Assembly (NCBI RefSeq): GCF_036174265.1
Contig: NZ_CP108055.1
Coordinates: 868,001 to 932,000 of the forward strand
DNA from: Streptomyces sp. NBC_00285
GTDB lineage: Bacteria > Actinomycetota > Actinomycetes > Streptomycetales > Streptomycetaceae
Length of the DNA stretch: 64,000 nt
Direction: 5' to 3'
Part shown: positions 24,458-32,863 of the stretch, piece after piece
How positions within the stretch are numbered: the stretch's first letter is position 1
Layout of the letters: every line of letters starts with the position of its first letter
The notes under the pieces: generated by a model
What the model saw: only the letters and a program-made list of their open reading frames with translations
What the model was told of the DNA's origin: nothing
Database searches by the model: none
Translations under genes and position numbers: made by a program

Positions 24458-24487
24458 CTCTCGGCCACCCGACCGCTCGGCCGCCGC

Positions 24488-24901
24488 TCAGACACTTCCG
24501 AAGAGTGCGCTGAGCCCCTGCTCGACGGCCTCTTCGAGGTCCTCCTCGCCGGCGCCGACCACGGCGTAGGTCCCCAGCAGGAAACGGCGCAGGGCGGGCG
24601 TGTCGAACTGGAGGAGGGCGAGGCCGAAGGGCGAGTGGAACTCCACGACCGTGGTGGCCCGACCGTACGGCCACAGGTGCACGTCGCCGCCGCCCGCCGG
24701 GCCGCTCAGCCCCTGCTCCAGCAGGGCTCGGGCGAAGGTCCAGGTCACCCCCCGCCCGTCCAGGGAGACTTCGGGCGGGAAGTCGACGCACACGGCCAGC
24801 GGGTCGGTGGAGCTGTAGCGCAGGGTGGCAGGGACAGGCAGTTCCTGGTTCTCCGCGGTGATCAGACGGGCGCGGGCCGGCTGCTCGAAGGTCGTGTCCA
24901 T
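24488..24901 (-). CDS. SsgA-like protein (SALP), sporulation/cell division regulator
   Basis: 137-residue SsgA-like protein. Family features are LPVPATLRYSSTDPLAVCVDFPP, VTWTFARALLEQGLSGPAGGGDV, LWPYGRATTVVEFHSPFGLAL and FLLGTYAVVGAGEED. SALPs occur only in morphologically complex actinomycetes and steer septation and cell-wall remodelling in sporulating hyphae; SsgB recruits FtsZ. The length equals that of SsgB but the residues differ, so it is another paralogue. ATG 24901 has GGAG eight bases upstream; the open frame to 25042 is not conserved. Confidence 0.92.
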   Translation of the reverse strand: MDTTFEQPARARLITAENQELPVPATLRYSSTDPLAVCVDFPPEVSLDGRGVTWTFARALLEQGLSGPAGGGDVHLWPYGRATTVVEFHSPFGLALLQFDTPALRRFLLGTYAVVGAGEEDLEEAVEQGLSALFGSV

Positions 24902-25428
24902 GATCGGTCTCCACTGCGGACGAGAGGTCGGCCGGTTGTGCCGATGTGTAGGTACGACCTCGCAGGTGCCGTTTGCATTACGCCGGAGCGGGGGTGAATT
25001 TGTGTGACCTGCGTCACAGAGGCGACCACCCTCCTCCTTCAATGGTCACGAACCCGCGCAATATCCGCCACCACGCCGGTCGCCATGACCCCATCCCTTA
25101 CCGCCCCGACCGCGATCCACGCCCCCTGGCACGGCCCGATCCGGCTATGCCAGACTCCTTAGAACACAGGACCGTCGAACACATAAATGAACACCGGGCC
25201 AACCATCCCGACAACCCGCCAAGTCGCGTACACCGCCTACGACTTGAGATATCGATCGCCGTAGACGACATGCCCGGTACGACCGCTCCGCGAAGACTGT
25301 GGCATATGCCAGAAGCACCACCGTATCGTGTGCTGCCAAATCCCTTACAGCGCGTCGCGGCCTGTGCCACAGTCGTAACGGTCCCTCCGTCCCGCCTTGG
25401 CCGAACCGTCCCCGCATCGGAGTGCGTC
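24902..25428. other. 527-base lower-GC intergenic region, divergent promoters
   Basis: Clearly less GC-rich than its surroundings between about 25130 and 25390. Frames here are not coding-like. It must contain the promoters of the SsgA-like gene (minus) and of the phosphatase gene (plus), and its length suggests elaborate developmental control. I could not identify a convincing operator. Confidence 0.5.
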
Positions 25429-26853
25429 ATGTCGCCCCACCTCTCCGCGGACCGCCCCGCCGCCCCGCCTCCAGGACGCGGCTCGGTCGACGCGCTCATA
25501 TCGCAGGCGCGACGGCTCAAGGGCAACGTGGACGCCGTGCGACGTGACGCACCCGGTGACGTTTCGGACCCTCAGGAGCGCTGGCAGCGCGCACTGTACG
25601 ACCTCGCGCTCCATCAACTGAGCGACCTGGACGGGCACTTGGCCCAGCTGCGGGACGGCCCGCCACTCGTGCCGTCAACGGCTGAGCCCGTCGCGCGAGC
25701 CGCGCCGCCCGCTCCCCGGCGCGGCTCGTTGCTCAGCCGGGTCGGCAGCGCCGAGTGGAACCTGCTGACGGACGAGGCGAGTTGGTCCGGGGAGCTGTAC
25801 CAGATCCTGGGCCGCGACCGCACCGCTCCCCCGCTCACCCTCGATGAACTCCCCTCCCTGGTGCTCGACGAGGACCGGCCGAGGCTGACGGCCATGGTCA
25901 CGGGCTGCCTCGTCGACGCCCAGCGCATGGACGGCGAGTTCCGTGTCGTACGCCCGGACGGCGAGGTGCGCACCGTCCACATGATGGGCGAGCCCGTGCT
26001 CGCCCCCGACGGCAGCACCGCCTCGATGTGGGCCGTGCTGCGGGACGTCAGCGAACTGCGCCGCAGCGAGCGGGTGGTGGGCGAGACCCGTGACTCGTTA
26101 CAACGTCACAGGCAGCGCGCGCAGAGCGAACACCGGCTCGCCGTCGAGCTGCAGGAGGCTGTGCTGCCGCCGTGGCGCGGCTCCCTGCGGCTCCCGCACC
26201 AGGGCCCCGAGACCCTCGGCCTTGCCGCCCACCATCTGCCGTCGTCGACGAGCGCGCTGATCGGTGGCCACTGGTACGACGCCCTCGAACTGGCCGACGG
26301 CGAGACCCTCCTCAGCGTCGGCGACCTCACCGGGCACGGAGTCGCCGTGGCCTCGGGAATGGCGACCCTGCTGGGCGCCGTCCGCGGCATGGCGATGGCC
26401 GGCACCCAGCCCGGCCAACTGATGGCCCTGCTCAACCAGTTGCTCGACGCCACCGTGCAGCCGGCCCTCGGCAGCGCCGTTTGCTGCCGCTACCGGCCCG
26501 AGACCCGCACCCTGGTCTGGGCGCAGGCCGGGCACCCCGCCCCGCTGCTGTTCCGGGGCGGGACGGGCCGCAGGCTGGACTCCCCCGCCGGCGTACTCCT
26601 CGGCGCCACCTCCGGAGCCGTCTACGCGCAGGCCGAGCAGACCCTCGAACCGGGCGACCTGCTCCTGCTGTACACGGACGGACTGGTGCCCGGGCACAGC
26701 GACGCCGCTGCGGTGCGCCGACTCCTGGACCTGGCCCCCCGTTTCGGCGGGGCGCGCACCGCCCACGACTGTGTGCGGACAGTCGTGGAGGAGTTCGGTG
26801 AGACGGAACGCCCGGACGGCGCGTGCGTGCTCATCGCCAAGGTGCCCTCTTAG
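25429..26853 (+). CDS. PAS-domain PP2C (SpoIIE-type) serine phosphatase
   Basis: 474-residue regulator. After a basic N-terminal helix comes a PAS domain at about 105-210 (SAEWNLLTDEASWSGELYQI, DGEFRVVRPDGEVRTVHMMGEPV, LRDVSELRR), then a PP2C/SpoIIE phosphatase at about 240-474 (LIGGHWYDALELADGETLLS, VGDLTGHGVAVASGMATLL, LLLLYTDGLVPG). The metal-binding Asp of VGDLTGHG is kept; the usual GGD of the first motif is GGH-WYD here. Such proteins dephosphorylate anti-anti-sigma factors to release sigma factors. ATG 25429 follows GGAG. Divergent to the SsgA-like gene. Confidence 0.9.
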   Translation: MSPHLSADRPAAPPPGRGSVDALISQARRLKGNVDAVRRDAPGDVSDPQERWQRALYDLALHQLSDLDGHLAQLRDGPPLVPSTAEPVARAAPPAPRRGSLLSRVGSAEWNLLTDEASWSGELYQILGRDRTAPPLTLDELPSLVLDEDRPRLTAMVTGCLVDAQRMDGEFRVVRPDGEVRTVHMMGEPVLAPDGSTASMWAVLRDVSELRRSERVVGETRDSLQRHRQRAQSEHRLAVELQEAVLPPWRGSLRLPHQGPETLGLAAHHLPSSTSALIGGHWYDALELADGETLLSVGDLTGHGVAVASGMATLLGAVRGMAMAGTQPGQLMALLNQLLDATVQPALGSAVCCRYRPETRTLVWAQAGHPAPLLFRGGTGRRLDSPAGVLLGATSGAVYAQAEQTLEPGDLLLLYTDGLVPGHSDAAAVRRLLDLAPRFGGARTAHDCVRTVVEEFGETERPDGACVLIAKVPS

Positions 26854-26901
26854 AGGGATACGGCAGCGCAGGAGCGGGCTCCGCGAAGCCCCGCACCGAC
26901 A

Positions 26902-26936
26902 CGAGACCTGTCTCGGCACGGGCACGCTGTGCCCGT
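26902..26936. terminator. Double hairpin between convergent genes
   Basis: Two adjacent stems: CGAGA-CCTG-TCTCG (26902-26915) and ACGGGCAC-GCT-GTGCCCGT (26918-26936), between the phosphatase stop and the stop of the NsdB-like gene. Confidence 0.65.
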
Positions 26937-26947
26937 ACTCACCTGGC

Positions 26948-28441
26948 TCACGTCCGTGCGCTGTTGCCGCCCCTTCCCTTCGGCTTCGGCAGCGCCAGCC
27001 TGATCTCCTCGCGCAGCTCGTTGATCTTCGGGTAGCCGGAGAACTCGGCGGTGAGCCGGTACATCTGGCGCAGCCGGTCCCAGGTGCGATGGGAGGAGTT
27101 GGAGCCCATCGAGATCAGCGCCAACCGCGCGTACCGGTCCGCCTGTTCGGGGTCGTCGGCGATGAAGCAGGCCGAGGCCATCGACAGGAAGTCGAAGATC
27201 TTCGACCGCTGACGGCCGTCGACCCGCAGGGCGAGGGCCTTCTCCGCGTAGTGCTGGGCGTGCACGGCGGCCCCGGGCTCGTGCTCCGCCAGGGTGCGGT
27301 AAGCCAGGGCCTGCATGCCGTACAGGTCCTCCTCCTTGAAGGTCTGCATCCAGCTCGGCGACGGGACGTCGCTCCGGTCGGAGACGAAGAGGTCCTCCGC
27401 CTGTCCGAGGGTGCGGCGCATGGCCTGGCCCTTGCCCATCGAGGCCTGCGCCCAGGCCTCGATGGTGTAGAGCATCGCCCTGGTGCGGGGCAGCACCTCC
27501 TCGCCGGAGCCGGAGCGGGCGAGCTTCATCAGGTCGAGTGCGTCGTCGGGCCGGCCCAGGTGCACCATCTGGCGGGCCGCCCGGGAGAGCGCCTCGCCGG
27601 CGCGGGGCCGGTCACCGCCCTCTCGCGCGGCATGGGCGGCGATGACGAAGTACTTCTGCGCCGTGGGTTCGAGGCCGACGTCGTGCGACATCCAGCCCGC
27701 GAGGACGGCCAGGTTGGCGGCGACGCCCCACAGACGCCGCTGGAGATGGTCGGGGTGCCGGTAGGCGAGCATGCCGCCCACCTCGTTGAGCTGGCCCACG
27801 ACCGCCTTGCGCTGAAGGCCGCCGCCGCGGGCCGCGTCCCAGGCCCGGAAAACCTCGACCGAGCGCTCCAGTTCCTCGATCTCCTGTGATCCGATGGGGG
27901 CGGCCTCGTAACGGTCGAACCCAGCGGGGTCGGCGCGCAGGGGGTCGTCGAACCGGGGGGCATCGGCGGTGAGGGCCGGGTCGGTGTGCAGCCAGTCGTG
28001 CATGGCGCTGCTGAGTGCGGATCCCGCGGTGAGTGCGACGCCCGCACCCACCAAGCCGCGTCGGTTGAGCATGAGGTCCATTCCCGTGAATTCGGTGAGG
28101 ACCGCGGCGGTCCGCTCGGGCGCCCACGGCACGCCGTCGGGATGTTCAGCACTCCCGTCGCCCTGCCGTTTCCCCGTACGCCCGTGCCGCACCAGACCGA
28201 GGTCCTCCATGGTCACGACACGGCCGAGACGCTCGGTGAACAGAGCCGCCAACACCCGAGGCACCGGATCGCGTGGGATCTCTCCCATGTCGATCCAACG
28301 CCGCACCCGGGAGGTGTCGGTCGAGAGCTGGGGGTGGCCCATGGCCGCCGCCTGCCGGTTGACCAGCCTCGCGAGTTCACCCTTGGACCAGCCGGCCAGG
28401 CCGAACAGGTCCGAAAGTCGGGTGTTGGGTTGTCCGCTCAC
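26948..28441 (-). CDS. nsdB: NsdA/NsdB-type TPR regulator, repressor of antibiotic production
   Basis: 497-residue cytoplasmic protein. The N-terminal 100 residues form a helix-turn-helix-like region (LSDLFGLAGWSKGELARLV, RVRRWIDMGEIPRDPVPRV), the rest is TPR-like helical repeats (QRRLWGVAANLAVLAGWMS, GEALSRAARQMVHLGRPDDA, MLYTIEAWAQASMGKGQAM). In S. coelicolor NsdA and NsdB with this architecture negatively affect antibiotic production and sporulation. NsdB is preferred because a long chaplin lies nearby as I recall for SCO7252/SCO7257; NsdA is the alternative. GTG 28441 was chosen over upstream ATG 28549 because conservation begins at SGQPNTRLSDLF. Confidence 0.82.
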   Translation of the reverse strand: MSGQPNTRLSDLFGLAGWSKGELARLVNRQAAAMGHPQLSTDTSRVRRWIDMGEIPRDPVPRVLAALFTERLGRVVTMEDLGLVRHGRTGKRQGDGSAEHPDGVPWAPERTAAVLTEFTGMDLMLNRRGLVGAGVALTAGSALSSAMHDWLHTDPALTADAPRFDDPLRADPAGFDRYEAAPIGSQEIEELERSVEVFRAWDAARGGGLQRKAVVGQLNEVGGMLAYRHPDHLQRRLWGVAANLAVLAGWMSHDVGLEPTAQKYFVIAAHAAREGGDRPRAGEALSRAARQMVHLGRPDDALDLMKLARSGSGEEVLPRTRAMLYTIEAWAQASMGKGQAMRRTLGQAEDLFVSDRSDVPSPSWMQTFKEEDLYGMQALAYRTLAEHEPGAAVHAQHYAEKALALRVDGRQRSKIFDFLSMASACFIADDPEQADRYARLALISMGSNSSHRTWDRLRQMYRLTAEFSGYPKINELREEIRLALPKPKGRGGNSART

Positions 28442-28499
28442 GTCAAGCCCCCAGGTTCTCGGCTGAGTTGACAGTAGCCCCGTGTCAGTTGCTCCGGGA

Positions 28500-28703
28500 C
28501 TATTCGCCAGGGTTCGCCAGGGTGCGCCAGATGGTGTGCCACTGCACATCTGGTGTCAGGTAGGAACGCGCCACCCCGACCCGGTCGCCGTCCTGACAAG
28601 GCGGACGCATTCCCCAGGATGCAGCCGGGCGACCGGGTCGGGCGGCGCACTGCTTCTCCAGGCACAGCAGGCACACGAAGGGATCTGTCTCTCCCATGTA
28701 CAC
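28500..28703 (-). CDS. Small cysteine-rich protein upstream of nsdB (67 aa), unknown
   Basis: 67-codon frame with good GC-rich third positions from GTG 28703, which has GGAGG eight bases upstream; ATG 28697 is the alternative. The N-terminal part [18 protein letters not shown] holds a CxxC plus a third Cys, with a fourth in MRPPCQDGD, so a small zinc knuckle or redox site is possible. The end, [13 protein letters not shown], is rich in aromatic residues. It is 58 bases upstream of nsdB on the same strand and may be co-transcribed. Its start overlaps the start of the divergent phosphotransferase gene by 8 bases. I do not recognise the family. Confidence 0.55.
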   Translation of the reverse strand: MYMGETDPFVCLLCLEKQCAARPGRPAASWGMRPPCQDGDRVGVARSYLTPDVQWHTIWRTLANPGE

Positions 28704-29835
28704 AGCATCGTCCTCCGTGTCCGCCCCGCCCCGGTCGCCGCACCTCCGTCCGGCAGGCGGCGGCCCCTATCTCGACCCCGCGCGGCCGACGGCCCCCGTA
28801 CCGGGTACGGGCAGGGCACGGCGACTTCCGGGGCTCGGCACCCAACCGCTCAGCGGGAGACTCGACTTGTCCGGCCCCCAGGGCGCCCAGCTGCGCACGG
28901 CGATCGCGTCGGTGCACCGGATCTGCCCGGAGTTCGCCCCGGTGCAGGTGCTGCGCCGCAGCGGCCGCTCCGTGCTCCTGGTCGGCACGACGGGACGCAG
29001 CACGGCCGTCGCCAAGTGTTTACTCGACCACTCCCCCGCATGGACGGAGCGGATCCGGCACGAGATAGCCGCCTACCGCTCGTTCGTCCGGCACCGGCCT
29101 CCGGTGCGCGTACCGCGGCTGATCGCGGCGGATCCGGAGAACTGCACCCTGGTCATCGAGCGGATGCCCGGCCGGGTGGCGGCGCTGCACCGGCATCCGT
29201 CGGAGGCTCCGCCGCGTGCGGACATCCGGGCCGCGCTGGGCGCGGTGTGCAGGCTCAACGCCTGGCGTCCGCCGGCGGGCACCTTCAACGCCCCTCTCGA
29301 CTACGCCGCCCGGATCTCCCGCTACCACGAACTGGGTCTGCTGACCGACCGGGACATGGGCGACCTGCAGAAGCTGCTGCACGGCATCGCGCACTCGGCG
29401 GGTCGGCAGGGCATGGGTCAGTTCTGCCACGGCGACGCTCTGCTCTCGAACATCCTGCTCTCACCGGCCGGTCCAGTGCTGGTGGACTGGGAGCACGCGG
29501 GCTGGTATCTGCCGGGGTACGACCTGGCGACGCTGTGGTCGGTGCTCGGCGACGCCCCGGTGGCCCGCCGTCAGATCAGCCAGATCGCCCAGACCGCGGG
29601 CCCCGCCTCGCGGGACGCGTTCCTGGTGAACCTGATGCTCGTCCTGACCCGTGAGATCCGCACCTACGAGATGGCCGTGCAGCGTTCGATGCACGACTCG
29701 ACCCCGGTGGCACCGGGCCCGGCCCACCCGGGTGCCGCGCCGTCCGGCGAGGAACAGCGGCTGCTGCTGAGGCGGCTGCACGACGACTGCCAGCTGGCCC
29801 GCCGGGCCGTGCGTGCGGCGGTCGGCACTCGCTGA
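28696..29835 (+). CDS. APH-fold phosphotransferase
   Basis: Up to 379 residues. The kinase core from about residue 75 shows [20 protein letters not shown], the catalytic loop [17 protein letters not shown] (His-Gly-Asp...Asn) and [21 protein letters not shown]. The N-terminal 60 residues are Pro/Gly-rich and poorly conserved-looking; TTG 28867 with GGGAG upstream is a possible later start, which would remove the overlap with the small Cys-rich gene. Aminoglycoside/choline-kinase family; the substrate is unknown. A similar gene sits next to NsdB-type regulators in other streptomycetes as far as I recall. Confidence 0.82.
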   Translation: MYTASSSVSAPPRSPHLRPAGGGPYLDPARPTAPVPGTGRARRLPGLGTQPLSGRLDLSGPQGAQLRTAIASVHRICPEFAPVQVLRRSGRSVLLVGTTGRSTAVAKCLLDHSPAWTERIRHEIAAYRSFVRHRPPVRVPRLIAADPENCTLVIERMPGRVAALHRHPSEAPPRADIRAALGAVCRLNAWRPPAGTFNAPLDYAARISRYHELGLLTDRDMGDLQKLLHGIAHSAGRQGMGQFCHGDALLSNILLSPAGPVLVDWEHAGWYLPGYDLATLWSVLGDAPVARRQISQIAQTAGPASRDAFLVNLMLVLTREIRTYEMAVQRSMHDSTPVAPGPAHPGAAPSGEEQRLLLRRLHDDCQLARRAVRAAVGTR

Positions 29836-29844
29836 CGGGGACGG

Positions 29845-29885
29845 AGGTCCGCGGGGCGCCCGGTGGAACGGCGCACCGCGGACCT
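29845..29885. terminator. Hairpin terminator after the phosphotransferase
   Basis: Perfect 10-bp stem AGGTCCGCGG/CCGCGGACCT with a 21-base loop, ten bases after the stop codon. The following 200 bases up to the amidase show no gene. Confidence 0.68.
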
Positions 29886-30088
29886 TCGGCTGCGGGGCGG
29901 GACATTGGTGTACACCACTGACGCCCCGCAGGCCTGGAAGCTTCCGCCACGAAACTCCCGCCAACCCTCATTGACATGGGAAATCGCCTGCCCCTGGGCA
30001 TGATTGACGGATCGTCGGCAAGCCGGTAGCACTGACGCACGCCCGGCCCCGTACGGCTCATCGAGCCGGACCGTCCCAGGAGGCTGCA

Positions 30089-32065
30089 TTGCGAGGATCC
30101 ACGACCGACCCCAACAGAGCCCCCGGACCCGCCAGGAGAGTGGTCGGGACGCTGGCAGGCGCGGCGCTGCTGCTGCCCCTGCTCGGCGCCGCCCCGTCCG
30201 AGGCGGGCCCGTCCGCGTCCGCGGGCTCCTCTGCGGGCCTCCAGCGGGCCTTCGCCTCGGCCGCCGCCGAGTACCACGTCCCGCAGAGCGTCCTGCTCGG
30301 CGTCTCCTATCTCCAGTCCCGCTGGGATGCCCACGCCGGGGCGCCGAGCGTCACCGGCGGCTACGGTCCGATGCACCTCACCGATGCCCGTACCGCACTG
30401 ACCTCGGCACCGCACCACAGCGAGGGCACGGAGGACGCCCGCGGTGACAGCGCCCGCGCGGCCCTGCTCCCCGAGACGAGGATTCCGGCGTCCACCGATC
30501 TCCCGGCCCGGCTGGAGACCCTGCCGAAGGCAGCCGACCTGACCGGTCTGAGCGCCGGGGAACTGCGCGCCGACCCCGCGGCGAACGTCGCCGGCGGTGC
30601 CGCGCTGCTGGCCGCCGCCCAGAAGGAGCTGGGCGAGCCGCTGACCCAGGACCCGGCGGACTGGTACGGCGCGGTGGCCCGTTTCTCCGGCGCGGACGAC
30701 ACCGCGACGGCGGCGGCGTACGCGAACGACGTCTACGACGTGCTCCGCACCGGCGAGGAGCGCACCACCGACGCCGGCCAGAGAATCGCCCTGGCCGCCC
30801 AGCCGAAGCTCGCCCCCGACACCGCCCAGCTCGACCGGGCCGGCCTGCGCACGCTGGGCAGCGGCAGCACCGAGTGCCCGAAGTCCGTGTCCTGCGAGTG
30901 GATCCCGGCGCCGTACAAGGAGTTCGGGGACCACGACTACGGCAACCACGACGTGGGCGACCGCCCGGCCTCCCAGAGCATCAAGTACATCGTCATCCAT
31001 GACACGGAGGGCTCCTGGGAGGGGGTCCTCAACCTGGTGCAGGACCCGACCTATGTGTCGTGGAACTACACCCTGCGCTCGACCGACGGTCACATCGCCC
31101 AGCACGTGAAGGCGAAGGACGTGGCCTGGCACGCGGGCAACTGGTACATCAACGCCAAGTCGATCGGTCTGGAGCACGAGGGCTTCCTGGCGAATCCGGA
31201 TGCCTGGTACACGGAGGCCATGTACCGGTCCTCGGCGCGGCTGGTGAAGTACCTCTCCGCGAAGTACCGCATCCCGCTGGACCGGCAGCACATCCTCGGT
31301 CACGACACCGTGCCGGGCACGACGACGTCGACCATCGCGGGCATGCACACGGACCCCGGCCCGTACTGGGACTGGCGGCACTACTTCGAGTTGCTGGGCC
31401 ACCCGTTCAAGGCGACCGCCGGCCGGTGGGGAGGCCTGGTGACGATCCGGCCCGACTATGCGGCCAACCAGCCGCAGTACACGGGCTGCGTCACCAAGGG
31501 CGTGCCCTGCGCGTCCCACGGTTCGAGCGAGGTGCGGCTCTACTCGGCGCCCGACGAGAACGCCCCCCTCATCTCGGACATCGGTCTCGGCAAGGCCCCC
31601 ACGATCGGCGTCAACGACCTGTCGTCGCGGGTCTCCACCGGGCAGCAGTACGCGGTCGCCGACCGTACCGGTGACTGGACGGCGATCTGGTACCTGGGGC
31701 AGAAGGCCTGGTTCAAGAACCCGAGGAAGAGCCCGGCCGCGGTCAACGCCTCCGGCCTCGTCGTGACACCGAAGGAAGGACGCGACAGCGTCCCGGTGTA
31801 CGGCCGCGCCTACCCCGAGGCCTCCGCGTATCCGACGGGGGTGCCCGCGCAGGCGGTGTCGCCGCTGCCGTACAAGGTGCTCAAGGACCAGAGGTACGTG
31901 GTCGGCGCCAGGGTGCCGGGCGAGTACTACTACGCGGTGACGTTCACTACCGACTCGCACCGGGTCGTGGTCGGGAAGGATCTGTACTACGAGATCCAGT
32001 ACGGCCACCGGGTGGCGTTCGTGCGGGCGGCGGACGTCGACGTGGCGCCCTCGGTCCGGCGCTGA
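30089..32065 (+). CDS. Secreted N-acetylmuramoyl-L-alanine amidase (Amidase_2)
   Basis: 658-residue exported peptidoglycan amidase. TTG 30089 follows AGGAGG by five bases; a signal peptide spans about 1-39. Residues 50-240 form a helical lysozyme-like or lytic-transglycosylase-like module (SVLLGVSYLQSRWDAHAG, GGYGPMHLTDART). The Amidase_2 domain spans about 295-440: YIVIHDTEGSW with zinc ligand His304, SIGLEHEGF with the catalytic Glu, and the C-terminal zinc His in IAGMHTDPGPYWDWRHYF. The last 200 residues look like SH3-type repeats (EVRLYSAPDENAPLI, GDWTAIWYLGQKAWF). Likely acts in hyphal wall turnover. Confidence 0.92.
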   Translation: MRGSTTDPNRAPGPARRVVGTLAGAALLLPLLGAAPSEAGPSASAGSSAGLQRAFASAAAEYHVPQSVLLGVSYLQSRWDAHAGAPSVTGGYGPMHLTDARTALTSAPHHSEGTEDARGDSARAALLPETRIPASTDLPARLETLPKAADLTGLSAGELRADPAANVAGGAALLAAAQKELGEPLTQDPADWYGAVARFSGADDTATAAAYANDVYDVLRTGEERTTDAGQRIALAAQPKLAPDTAQLDRAGLRTLGSGSTECPKSVSCEWIPAPYKEFGDHDYGNHDVGDRPASQSIKYIVIHDTEGSWEGVLNLVQDPTYVSWNYTLRSTDGHIAQHVKAKDVAWHAGNWYINAKSIGLEHEGFLANPDAWYTEAMYRSSARLVKYLSAKYRIPLDRQHILGHDTVPGTTTSTIAGMHTDPGPYWDWRHYFELLGHPFKATAGRWGGLVTIRPDYAANQPQYTGCVTKGVPCASHGSSEVRLYSAPDENAPLISDIGLGKAPTIGVNDLSSRVSTGQQYAVADRTGDWTAIWYLGQKAWFKNPRKSPAAVNASGLVVTPKEGRDSVPVYGRAYPEASAYPTGVPAQAVSPLPYKVLKDQRYVVGARVPGEYYYAVTFTTDSHRVVVGKDLYYEIQYGHRVAFVRAADVDVAPSVRR

Positions 32066-32091
32066 CCGGGACAGCTCCCCGGTAGGGGACT

Positions 32092-32142
32092 CCGGTCAGG
32101 TGGCGGCCCCACTCGTCACGGGTGAGGCCGCCACCTGACCGG
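32092..32142. terminator. Long hairpin terminator between convergent genes
   Basis: Perfect 17-bp stem (32092-32108 with 32126-32142) and 17-base loop, 26 bases after the amidase stop. It is the strongest hairpin in the window and should stop transcription from both sides. Confidence 0.85.
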
Positions 32143-32248
32143 TCGGCACACGGCTGCGTCGGCTCGACTGCCAACAACGTGTGGCGCAAAGCGAGTTCGC
32201 GCCGGGCAGCGGCAGCGCCTCGATGGCGTCCCGTCCGCCCCGGGCGGT

Positions 32249-32743
32249 TCAGCTCTGCTGGAACAGCTCCGCCGGCAGGGGCTTGAGAAGGGCGTAGAGG
32301 TCGTCCGTAATGGGGCGGTCCCAGGCGGCGATGGTCACCAGGACGTTGTCGCTGCGGTCGAACTGGACGCAGGCGATCCGGCTCTCGGAGAGCTTGAGGC
32401 GCCGTACGATCAGGAGGTTGTCGCCCTGCATCACGGGCATGTCCTCGCCGCTGACGACGGTCACCTCCTCGTCGTTCTCCAGAGCGATCAGCAGCTGGGC
32501 CACCTCGAAGGGGACCTGACCCTCGGGGACCTCGCGGGCCGGGGAGCCCTCGGGGAGGTTGCCGATGATCATCGCGGGGCCGCGGCCGCCGAAAAGGTCG
32601 TAGCGCAGGAAGACGCCCTGGCAGGTGCCGTCGGGGGCGGGCAGGAGCCCGGCGCCGAGGTTGCCGGGCCAGTCACCCGGATCCATGGCCAGTACGTCGA
32701 AGTCTGGCCCGGCGGGAGTGGCACGACGGCGGAGGAACGACAT
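32249..32743 (-). CDS. Conserved hypothetical protein (164 aa)
   Basis: 164-residue soluble acidic protein with even hydrophobic spacing. Features are FDVLAMDPGDWPGNLGAGLL, GVFLRYDLFGGRGPAMIIGN, QLLIALENDEEVTVVSGEDM and a C-terminal ITDDLYALLKPLPAELFQQS. It is well coded and resembles a widely conserved Streptomyces protein I remember only as hypothetical. No domain, signal peptide or metal site is visible. It stands alone between the amidase terminator and the large regulator. Confidence 0.8.
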   Translation of the reverse strand: MSFLRRRATPAGPDFDVLAMDPGDWPGNLGAGLLPAPDGTCQGVFLRYDLFGGRGPAMIIGNLPEGSPAREVPEGQVPFEVAQLLIALENDEEVTVVSGEDMPVMQGDNLLIVRRLKLSESRIACVQFDRSDNVLVTIAAWDRPITDDLYALLKPLPAELFQQS

Positions 32744-32863
32744 GTGCCCATGGTAACGGGGCGCGCAGGTGGTCGGGCCACCGCGGGTGAGCGGGCGTTG
32801 ATCGCTCTCACGGCCATAGCAGCACCTCGCCCCGCAGGCCGGATCGACGCGGCCCCGCGCCTC

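Noticed and set aside
29576..32008. 810-residue minus-strand frame
   Set aside because: Antisense of the secreted amidase, whose zinc and catalytic motifs are clear.
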